Position numbers and translations under genes: made by a program
Assembly (NCBI RefSeq): GCF_910592395.1
Contig: NC_088308.1
Span: forward strand, 20,351,501 to 20,415,500
Direction of reading: 5' to 3'
DNA: 64,000 nt
Source of the DNA: Lineus longissimus
Lineage: Eukaryota; Nemertea; Pilidiophora; Heteronemertea; Lineidae
Shown: in pieces, positions 34,301 through 62,304 of the stretch
How positions within the stretch are numbered: the stretch's first letter is position 1
Layout: each line of letters opens with the position of its first letter
Notes under the pieces: generated by a model
The model's database searches: none
What the model saw: the letters and a program-made list of their open reading frames with translations, nothing else
Told to the model about the DNA's origin: nothing

Positions 34301-34882
34301 ATGTTACGCCCAAGTTCGCTGGGATTTTTCAGAGTTGGTAAAGTGAGTGTTCAAATATATAAAATGCTAAAATAGAACAAGTGTGATATTGTTCATGCAA
34401 ACAATGTACGGTACTTTTTTGTGCTGTCCTTTTTCAATGTTTTACATTTCAGAGTATAACAACATCGTGTGTCAAGTTGGAATTTGACCTCATTAGACAT
34501 GTTAGATGAGTTGCGAATTGTCCTGATACCCGGTCCGCTGATGGTGATTCCCTTCCCTCAAATTATATCTTCAGTTATAAACTTGGTTTTTCTCCTGTCC
34601 ACTGTCAAACTCTGAGTTACGACCGAGTAATGCACACATACATTTGTAGTGGAGAACTGGGGGACAGTTCACACCCTCTCTAATCTCCCTTGAACCCTCC
34701 TCAGTCTAGGCTCGTTCAATAAATGTTTTCATTTTGTCTTTGCAGATGAGAAGTCTATCCAACAACATAGTACATTGAACATGTCATAACAGACTAGTTC
34801 GTGTGCATCAAGTGTTCGTCAATTGACGATTGAATCAGGAATTTCTGCAACCATGTATTGACGAAGTGTTTTCTTTTTGCAG
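31309..34882. other. Divergent region between RhoGAP and JNK: 5' UTRs, promoters, one MITE
   Basis: It holds the RhoGAP 5' UTR (minus strand; exon begins at 31361 after acceptor TTCTTCCAG) and its unplaced first exon, an inverted-repeat element at 32236-32654, and JNK upstream sequence. On the plus strand, good acceptors stand at about 34745-34746 (TTGTCTTTGCAG) and 34881-34882 (TTCTTTTTGCAG), so JNK has spliced 5' UTR exons. The first exon and start sites of both genes cannot be located by eye. No further coding exon is apparent. Confidence 0.5.
32236..32654. mobile_element. MULE-like MITE, 419 bp, 9-10-bp target-site duplication
   Basis: The left end reads GGTCATGCTAAGCGGCGTCC and the right end is its complement with few mismatches (GGACGCTGTTTAGTATGACC). 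Over 24 bp, 21 match. Directly outside both ends is TTTTATTTC (32227-32235 and about 32656-32664), a target-site duplication of 9 bp, or 10 with one mismatch. Subterminal GTCCACCAG / CTGGTGGAC words are repeated inside each arm. No coding frame. The 9-10-bp duplication fits Mutator-like (MULE) elements, which is an inference. Confidence 0.85.
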
Positions 34883-54026
<19,144 letters not shown>

Positions 54027-54230
54027 TCGAGTTCTGTATATAGGAGTCTGTACAAATTAGGAAATATTTATTGCCAAACGTGGTTCTGTACGTGTGAGGA
54101 GGCTAGCTCGATGTCGTGGCAGCAGTGCTAGGACCTGGGGACCGACCTCATTTAGTATGGAACCTGTGACCTCATGGCTGTACAGAATCTCCTCCCTCGA
54201 AACAGTGCGGATGGGGCGGCGTGTTCAGAC

Positions 54231-54408
54231 TTGCATGCAGTGCAGTAGCTGAATTGAACCTAATTGCCATGCAGTTGCAGAATATGACCTAATGGCATGG
54301 CAGTGGAAAGCTTGAATCTAATTTTGCACTGCAGTTGCTGTGTATTAGGCTAATTGCAGTACAGTGGCTGTGTGTTACCTAATTGCAGTGCAGTGGCTTT
54401 ATATTTTC
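54231..54408 (+). repeat. 29-bp degenerate minisatellite, 6 units, in the JNK 3' UTR
   Basis: Units start near 54232, 54261, 54290, 54319, 54351 and 54380 (spacing 29, 29, 29, 32, 29). The consensus is TAATTGCAGTGCAGTGGCTG followed by TGTATTACC-like sequence. The core GCAGTGCAGTGGCT is the best kept part. It starts about 200 bases after the JNK stop codon, so it is very likely transcribed. Confidence 0.85.
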
Positions 54409-55612
54409 AAGCCAAAAGATCTTTCATACTCAGGAACACAAGGTGATTAACTGTATAGAGACTGTCTCCTGAGTGGGAAGAGAGTGGCGTCTGCTCATGG
54501 GGATGGATACAATGACACAAACTGAATAGAAAAGACAATAGTTTCTGTGCATTTTTCTGTTTTACTCAATGAAATTGGCAGAAGGTCAAGTGTAAGCTGG
54601 GGCATCTTTCCCATATGCCCTCTCTCTTTCCTAGCTAAAGCAATGTGGGAAAAGACATCATGGCTGATTCTTATCTTCTGACGATTCTGTCAAACTTTGT
54701 ATTTCTAAAGCATTTTAGGAGCAGTTCTGTGCATTTGAGTATCAACATCTCAAGTATTTGATGTGTCATTTGTACGCCTGACGTTACATGTAGTGTGATC
54801 ACGCACAGAAAGGATGTTGTTTTTATACAGGGAACAAGTATTACAAACTGCTTTATTTCTTGCAAGGCCAATAATTAGTGATTTTTGCATAAATGTTTGA
54901 AACAAAAACATCAATGGCCACAAAAATACCACTCAGGTAGTTTGTCATTTGAAAGTTCAACAATTTGCAGAAATTGGAGCAAAGTCTCTAAAATATATTT
55001 TTGCAAACAAGTTCATGAATGGCTGCCAAAATTGGCATGTTTGCAGTTATCTTCATCCTTTGCTGTGTTCCTACAGCATTCTGTCTGTTCGAGGTGTGGT
55101 GGTTCAGAAGGTCGTGTGTCCACTATAGGATTATGGCTTGAATATGGCTAGAAACGGCAGTTAATTATAAACTGCTGGTAGAAAGACATTCAGAGTTGAA
55201 ATAGAAGTATGTGAAAATGATGCAAGTGGAGGTTTTATAACAGGCTAGTGAAATGTTGTGTGTTTGATTTGAAACTTTCAGTCAAATTGATGAAGTTTTA
55301 TGTGAGCTGGTGATTTGAAAACTAAAATATGATGGACCTGCTACAATATCTCCATTTGTGTTATTCAGATTCTGATTGTAGATTGGTGTACGTAGCCTGT
55401 GAGGTCTGTTGTTGGTATATAGACAGCCCATATTGTTAAAGACTCGTTTAATAGAGGTTTAAAAAACTGTGAAAAAAAATGAAACTGAAAGAATTGCCGA
55501 AAAATCTGTGTAAGAAGATTTTGTAATTACTTATCTGTATAAAAAGATTGTAAATTTTAATATGTAACTTTTATTTCATGTTATTTTGGCCAAGGTCGCC
55601 TGTATATGGTTA

Positions 55613-55696
55613 CAGGGTGTTGTACATTACTGTACAGCAGACTCCTATACTTGCCAGGGTGTTGTACATTACTGTACAGCAGACTCCTATACTCGG
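55613..55696 (+). repeat. 42-bp tandem duplication
   Basis: CAGGGTGTTGTACATTACTG and the following TACAGCAGACTCCTATACT are repeated at 55613 and 55655 with near-perfect identity. Each unit contains a small inverted repeat, TGTAC-attact-GTACA. The 42-bp period keeps a reading frame open across it, but nothing suggests it is coding. Confidence 0.9.
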
Positions 55697-56060
55697 GTAG
55701 AGGGATTATTATATGTGCTGCACGTGCAGAAAAATAACATATTGTCGAAACTTTCTATTAATACTGCCATCAGTAGGTTTCAATCACCAAAATTGTCCAG
55801 TATTCAAATCTGGTCGTCTGCTCAATTCCATTTTGGTGTTGACAATCTCCAGCTGTTAAACCAAAGATGGTTGTGACATCTGACACAAAGGATTCTAGAG
55901 GCATTTTGTAAATTGGAAGCCAAAGTCAACACTTTTCACACCATAGATAAAGTGTCAAACAACGTTAGGGTTGGGTCACATTCAAAGGCTGGTTGCATTT
56001 ACCATGTTTACTGCACTGTTTTACTGACCTTGAATGCAGCTATGTTAAAAACCTGATTCT

Positions 56061-56066
56061 AATAAA
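56061..56066 (+). terminator. Internal polyadenylation signal, JNK 3' UTR
   Basis: AATAAA (TTCTAATAAATTC) with TTTTGCTGG shortly downstream. It would give a 3' UTR of about 2.0 kb. Weaker context than the site at 59923. Confidence 0.35.
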
Positions 56067-58901
56067 TTCTTTTGCTGGTATGAAAAAAGATACTTCAGGC
56101 CTGAAAAAATGCATGGTAGCTGCAAATGCGTCTGTTTTACCCAACCCTTGATATATGGCTTGGTAATGGTGTTACCATGTAATCAATTTTTACTGTAACA
56201 GAGCCTAGAGGCAATAATATCAAAGGCAGTAGCAACATTCGAAAATATGTCGATTTCTCTGATTCTGTGTTATGTGCATGTACATGTAGTTGGCGTGTCT
56301 CAATTGCCAAACATTATGTGCGGGTCATGATAAAAATAGTCGAGTTCATCCAAGCCTGGTTTGGATTGTCTGTGCTTTTGATATAGGTCATTGTAGACCA
56401 TTGGGCACGAAATTGGATCAAGTTAGAATGAGGTGGACTGTGTATTTCTACTGCTGTTTGTTTAAGAGGGTTAGTTGGTTGCGCTTTTGTTTTGTCTTGC
56501 ATTTAAGCGGCGTGTTGTAAAGCCTAATATGATCACATTTGCAGAAGAGTTCAAAACCTTGGGTGAAAGGTGCAATATTTATACCTATGAAGTAGTGTCA
56601 TTGAAAAATGAAAATTAGTGGAACTAAAGTTAAGAACAAAAATTATCATGATATTGCCTGTAACTGTGGATGTGAAATTTTGAAGATGACAGTGCGTGGG
56701 AGTTTGTAGAATGCTGAATATCAAGCATTTCTAGAATATTGTGTTAGACTTTATTTCCTGTCAGCATGTGGAGTGTAATAGTCTCACAGCCCCAACCCCC
56801 TGGGGGCTCCGTACCCATTATGGGAAGGGTTTTGTATGATTAAACCTCCTGCACCATGTTTACAATTATGTTTAAACAACATCAGTGTCTTGCACAAAGG
56901 GCTGATATTGAAAGAAGTATTCATGTTGCAGTTTGCTTTAGAAATTATGATTGTTTTCTTCAAATTTCTAATAATGTGCCTAATGAAGTTTTCAACCTTG
57001 CGAAAAACCTTAACACCAGTGTATATTGATTTATCATCAACATCAGTAACTGCACCTATAATTACTGTCTCTCGCAATGATGCGAGTAAAACATGTAAAC
57101 AAATTTAACCAATGAAGTGTATTGAAATAACACAATTATGATCACAATGATATAAATTTCGTGTTTTCACAAGTCTCTTATATAAGCATTGCCCCTTTGA
57201 GAAATTTGGTCCTGTCTTTATAGAAAATGGTAACATTGCTACCTTCATTGGCTAAAATTGTAAAATTTTCCTGACCCACTCCAAGGGCTTGGCTTATTCA
57301 CATATCATATTGGTTTGCATAGATAACTCACATGTTTACATTAGAAATATTTATTTCGTGGGGGGGGGGGGTATTGTAGCCTACCAAAATGACATTGTAA
57401 TGTTGTGATAGCATGCTACTTGTAATGATTTTATTTGTGCGGCTATTGTACTTAAATTCTTTTCCCCGCAGCGGAAATTTTCTGTTTGTCCAAGGCGAAA
57501 TGTTTTGTGCCGATCACATGGTCACAAGTTTTATGTAGGATCATCATCATCTTGACCTGCAATGTTTTGAGATAGCGAAATCACTCGCCCAATTAGAATT
57601 TTCCAATTTGGACCAAAAGTGAGCCTTTTAGATGCATTTTTGTGCATGTGAGTGCTGATTCAACGACAAAAATTTGGACAAGAAAAAAATGTCAGACTTT
57701 ATGCTCTGGCTAATTGGCGTTCATGAGTTCTACTGCGCAGCAGTATAATTATAACACCTTTACCTTACACATTTAGACAATGGTTATCAAACAAGCAATG
57801 TGATTGATTGATCAGCACAATTAAACCTGTAGAATAATGTTATTTCTGTTAAGTTGATTTCCATTATGTTTCAGTTGAATTTTAATGACCTGGCAAAGTT
57901 TGTGTAGGTGTATTGGTTTAAGTTTTGTCATGGTAGTGATCTTCGCGTTTGTGTATTATTTGAGTAACCACACTTACTAGCAGTGTGCCAGTTATGAGTT
58001 GCTCTACGGGGATTGGCACGCTGCTGGAGTGGTGGAGAGACTGTAGGAGAATCATGACAGTTAGTATAAATTTTGGTTGTAGCCACAGAGTTGTGGTAAT
58101 AACATATCATGCATTTTAAAGCTATGCTATAAATGGGGCTTGTTTTGCTATAACTACTTGATTATATATGAACATTTGGTTGGCTTTCTTGTCTTGCAAC
58201 GAATGTACACTTTCGGGGTGATTAAAAAAATGTCGACTTGGACTGGTTCATCTGCGGCTTGATTCACAGCAGTTACGCGAATGTTATTGGGACGAGTAGT
58301 AGTTGTTCCTACTGGGCTGGCGCTAGTTTACTTGGCAGAGTTCAAGTATGCATGACTGGTTCTTGAAACCCTCTCGGTAGTTATCATCAGTACCGGCCTG
58401 ACAATCACTCCAGCTATTCCTCCTTAAACATCATTGGCACACTCATTCACTGCATATTGGTGTCAATTCTTCTTCATTAGATTTAGTTTCAAATGAATGA
58501 ATATTCTTTAATTTTGCAGTTTTACTTTTTCCCTTGGAAATCGATATCACTTTGACCATGGGCTTTCATACCTCCATCAATTGATTGTCACTTATTACAG
58601 AGGCTTGGTAATGTCAACAGCGGCAGTTCACTCATGAAGTAGGCCTCATAAAACTGGATCACAATATCGATTTAACATTGTAATTGTATAATACTCACTA
58701 GTTATCCAGGAAAACATTTAGGTCAAAGATAGATGAAGAAGTACTGGTACATTTTGAGAGGAGACGTGTTTTTTTTTAAACTTCACAATTTGCTTTTTTT
58801 AAGCCAACATGATTCTGAGTGATGTTGGATTCAAACTCCGACGAGGAGAGGTCTATTTTCGTTTTGTTATTGACGTTACTTTTAATTGGAAAACCTGATA
58901 T

Positions 58902-59061
58902 TTTTACCCCTGCTGCACACAATCAAATTTTCCATCCGGTTTTCTGAAAATGCTGATTCAGGTCTCATATGTGGGCCATTATATTCAAGCCCCAGGCCCT
59001 AAATCAGCATATTTTTGGGGAAAATTGGATGAAAAATCTGATTGTGTGCGAGAGGTGTAAG
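58902..59061. repeat. Long inverted repeat (hairpin), about 60-bp arms
   Basis: The left arm (58902-58966) contains TGCACACAATCAAATTTTCC, ATCCGGTTTTCTG and AAAATGCTGATTCAGG. The right arm carries their complements in reverse order: CCTAAATCAGCATATTTTTGG, GAAAATTGGATG and AAAAATCTGATTGTGTGCG. The spacer is about 36 bases. The ends (TTACCCCTGCTGCACACA / TGTGTGCGAGAGGTGTAA) are also complementary in part, so a palindromic MITE is the likely origin. No clear target-site duplication was found. Confidence 0.85.
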
Positions 59062-59922
59062 CCAACTGCGATTGAGGGAACAGTGCTCAGGGGCTGAACC
59101 ATGCATTTGGTCACTTCCAATGTGCATCATTCTTTTCCTGGGCAATCGTGGGTAGAACGTTGTCTATTAATATTATTTACTCCCAGGGGGTAATTTTTTT
59201 GTGATCGAAATCTGCAATATAACCAACAGAAGATTTCTGCAAGTGCTGGCTTATGTGAAGTCTTCATATCAGTTTTGTAGAATGTATTTATGAAATGTCA
59301 GAACCACATTCGAGTATCTTGTGTTATAAAACTCATTCTCATAAAACTCAACTAATTTCATTTGATGTACTTGGTATTCTTCAGTCGATGAAAACCAGTT
59401 TGTCCTGTTTTTCGATGTGTGTTGGAGAGAGGAGCCATTCTGAGACCTAATTCATGGAGTGGGGCTATTTGGGAGCTTTTCTTAGAACTATTCCCTAATA
59501 TGGACTGAGGCTACCTTGAGTGTCATTCTGAGACCTTACACCTTATGAATTGAGGCTAGTTTTTGAGATACTGAAGACCATCACAGATGTCTAGTTATGG
59601 GCTAGATTGTACTAAGTTGATGAATAATCTGTCGAGACCTCCTCCTGGGATTTCTATACTTTGATCAAGACTTATCGTCTGCTACCAGAAGTCTCTTCTC
59701 TTCACGCCTTCTTGTTATTAACCTAAGTGTGTGTTTATAAACTGCTTGTATCTTTATCATGACTGATATCCATCTTGTGAGTAAATATGTTCATGTGAAA
59801 AAATTGAAACCGGGCTTCGTTTGGTAAATTTCCGTTGACAGTTTGTCTGCTTCTAAACAGTTGGGAACACTTGGCTGTTGTATCAAAGTGCAGACTCATA
59901 CAGGATGTGACTAAATTGCACT

Positions 59923-59928
59923 AATAAA
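59923..59928 (+). terminator. Probable distal polyadenylation signal of JNK
   Basis: AATAAA in GCACTAATAAAGTTTCTTGCC, followed 30-40 bases later by TTTGGGGTTGGGTT, a typical G/T-rich downstream element. It is the best-formed 3' end on the plus strand after the JNK stop. Confidence 0.5.
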
Positions 59929-59989
59929 GTTTCTTGCCTGACAACTTCGGTAACTTTACTTTGGGGTTGGGTTATCGCAAAGTTGCTAA

Positions 59990-60260
59990 AAAATATTGGT
60001 ACCTGAGACTAGAGGGTAGGAGAGGTTTTGTTTGAGGTTTGGATGTGACAGAGTTACACAGTGGGTGACCACATTGTTCTCATGCCGAGGCTGTGGGGGG
60101 GGGGGGACTGGTGGATGTAACCAAGTTGCAATGTTGAGACCATACAGCTGACCAAGTTACTCTGTACCTGAGACTACAGGGGAGAGGTCCTTTGAGTGTT
60201 GGCTGAGATCTAGTTGCTCTGTACTTGAGACAATACGAGAAATGTTCTCATGAGGATTGG
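59990..60260. repeat. Degenerate repeats around GTACCTGAGACTA
   Basis: Variants of GTACCTGAGACTA followed by a GGGAGAGGT-like word occur near 60000, 60165 and 60220, each followed by TTGTTTGAGG/TTTGAGTGTTGG-type sequence. A 12-base G run (60095-60106) lies between. The copies are diverged, and no gene is seen. Confidence 0.5.
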
Positions 60261-60454
60261 ACCAAAAGATGGCCAAGGTTTGACATGACCACATTTGCAT
60301 TGGCACTCAGTTCAGACGGCCAAGATTACTTATTTGGTTGTGACCAAGGTGTACAAGTTGAGAGCAGAAGTTTGTGGTTGTGTTTGACCATGTTATGCTA
60401 TGGTTTGGACTGGACATCATAGGTTACCTGGAGTTAAGGGCATAAATCAGGTGT

Positions 60455-61050
60455 CAATATGGCCTTCTATTCGCCCAGGCGACGGTGGTGCTGTCTCGTG
60501 GCAAAAAATGAAACTGAAATCTTCAGCCAAAACTTTCAGTTCTATAATCTACCGCTAGGCAGCACCACTGACGCCTAGGTCAATTTCCTATGAAAATGAG
60601 CTTGCCTTCAGACTCTTTTGAGGCCTTTGCATGGATTTAACGAGCCATAAAGCTATATTTGTATTTACTCAGCTTGTAAATAACCTACATAGATCTTCAA
60701 TTTTCTTCCCATTTTGGACAAATATTTCACTTTTGAAGGCAGTTGTGATGATGGACTAGAACCTGGGCCAACCACAAAGAAATTAACTGTCAGTATAAGC
60801 TGGTGCTGGATTTCGGTAGTTGGTCGACTTGTTAGTCTGCCCCTTTATCAGTGTTCCCCAAAATCTTGCTGTATTTGCAACACCGTAGCCAGACAGCGCA
60901 TATAATATGTTTCTACTCTGTTCTGCTTCAGTGGAGGGGACTGGGGACTTCCCCCCAAAGACAATGTTACAACCTGCTAAACACCAGTGGGAGGATAGGC
61001 TAGTCACAGGTGTGACATGTTACCTATTAGCTGGTTTGCAGCATGGCCGA
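60455..61050. repeat. Segmental duplication, copy A
   Basis: Ordered matches to 61100-61825: a palindromic block (60475-60580), TTGTGATGATGG...CTAGAA(C)CT, TTGCTGTATTTGC(A/C)AC, CTTC(C)CCCCAA, ATGTTACAACCT-type and TATTAGCTGGTTTGCAGCATG. The palindromic block pairs GGCGACGGTGGTGCTG with CAGCACCACTGACGCC around an AAACTGAAA/TTTCAGTT core, so it was itself a small hairpin MITE before the duplication. Copy A has about 100 bp absent from copy B (roughly 60590-60700). Confidence 0.7.
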
Positions 61051-61099
61051 TACTATTAGAATAAGAAGGGGGCCATCACCGATCAATACAGGACCCACA

Positions 61100-61825
61100 G
61101 CTTGAAATTGGCTCAGGCGACAGTGGCGCTGTTTCGCGGCAGAAAATAGAACTGAAATCTTCGTCCAAAACTCTCAGTTCTACTTCCTACCGCTAGATAG
61201 CATCAGTGTCACCTAAGTCACTTTCTTCATGTCTTGGACAAAGATTTTAAAACTTTTGATGATGGTTGTGATGATGATGGGCTGGAATCTAGGCCTACCT
61301 CAAAGTAATTGCAGTATGACTTTTTGACAGTGGAACCTATCTCAACAAACACCTCTCTATTAAGAACACTAATTTTAGTCCCAAAGTTGTGGTTTCCATT
61401 AAATTTGACCTCTCTAATCAGGACACCTCTAGGACAGCACTTGTCAGTCCCAAGAGTGTCCTTGATAGAGCGGTTCTACTGTACTCCTTTATTTTTTTCC
61501 CAAATCCATTGCTGTATTTGCCACTCCAGAGCCAAACAAGGTTAGGGACTCCAATACAGTCCCTTTCGTCATCCTGATTGTCCTTCCTCTATGTACCAGC
61601 CGATAAGACAAGGCCTGTCCATTGCGTTTGGAGTTTAAATTGGGCATCTGAAGCCAATAATTAGAATAAAGCACTCCAAGCAAATGGATTACTAGTTCTA
61701 GAGGGGCTGAGGGCTTCACTTCCCTCCAAGGGACGATGTCACAACCTACTCAACACCAGCTTGAGCATGGGCTAACTACAGGTTGTGACAGTGTCCCTAT
61801 TAACCTGTTGGCAGCATGATGAACA
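61100..61825. repeat. Segmental duplication, copy B, interrupted by a MITE
   Basis: It corresponds to copy A block by block (hairpin 61111-61216, GATGATGGTTGTGATGATG, TTGCTGTATTTGCCACTCC, GATGTCACAACCTACTCAACACC, TATTAACCTGTTGGCAGCATGATG). The MITE at 61328-61481 interrupts it and is absent from copy A at the matching point, so the MITE arrived after the duplication. Confidence 0.7.
61328..61481 (-). mobile_element. MITE, CTCTCTATTA family, copy in segmental duplication (154 bp)
   Basis: Ends are CAGTGGAACCTATCTCAACA and its counterpart GATAGAGCGGTTCTACTG. TA follows the right end, and GA (probably a mutated TA) precedes the left. The interior (CCCAAAGTTGTGG, AAATTTGACCTCTCTAATCA, GGACAGCACTTGTCAGTCCC) is the reverse complement of the interiors at 11201 and 12204, so the element is inverted relative to those. 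Confidence 0.8.
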
Positions 61826-61998
61826 GAGAAGGCTACTTATTTAGTATGTGCATTCGCGGGGGGGTCATGATTAAATTTCACCTTGGACATTGTCAGACAG
61901 CTAGGCAATAATCACCGGTTGTGACATTGTCACACTATTTAATACTCTGTATAAATCTTCACGTCACACTCCAAAACAAATCGGAATCAGATTCAATA

Positions 61999-62116
61999 AC
62001 ATTGTCCCATCATGTCACCCTAGGTGAAATGGTTGTGACATTGTCCCAATCATGCCACACTAGGTGAAATGGTTGTGACGTTGTCCCCAGCATGCCACCC
62101 TAGGTGTAATTTAAAG
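61999..62116. repeat. 40-bp tandem repeat, three units
   Basis: Units begin at 61999, 62038 and 62078 with AC(A/G)TTGTCCC, then CATG(T/C)CACCCTAGGTG and AAATGGTTGTG. Related words (GTGACA(G)TGTCCC, GTTGTGACATTGTC) are scattered through 61780-61930, so the array grew from a locally common sequence. Confidence 0.85.
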
Positions 62117-62298
62117 ACACCTACGCATAATTTTCAAGTATAAAAGGATATCTCCTCATTAGATTCCTAAAAGCAGAGACTAGTCCTAACAAAACATTTC
62201 TTCTGCTTATTTACTTGAGTTTCATCTGTAGCCCTAATCTAACAATACAATGTCATAAAAACTAAAGCAAACAAAATGACACTTGCATAGTTTACAAT

Positions 62299-62304
62299 TT
62301 TATT
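62299..62304 (-). terminator. Possible polyadenylation signal of a minus-strand transcript entering from the right
   Basis: AATAAA on the minus strand (AACGAATAAAATTG). If real, the 1.7 kb to its right, up to the window edge, would be 3' UTR of a gene lying beyond 64 kb. There is no coding evidence inside the window. Confidence 0.25.

Larger units (their letters stand above)
54027..59945 (+). other. Probable JNK 3' UTR, up to 5.9 kb
   Basis: No open reading frame of note and no further splice-linked exon is seen after the JNK stop on this strand. A canonical AATAAA at 59923 with a G/T-rich downstream element closes the stretch, and an internal AATAAA at 56061 offers a shorter form (about 2.0 kb). 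The region contains a 29-bp minisatellite (54231-54408), a 42-bp tandem duplication (55613-55696), two G runs (57360-57371; 53427-53440 is in the upstream intron) and a long hairpin (58902-59061). That the whole stretch is transcribed is an inference. Confidence 0.45.
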
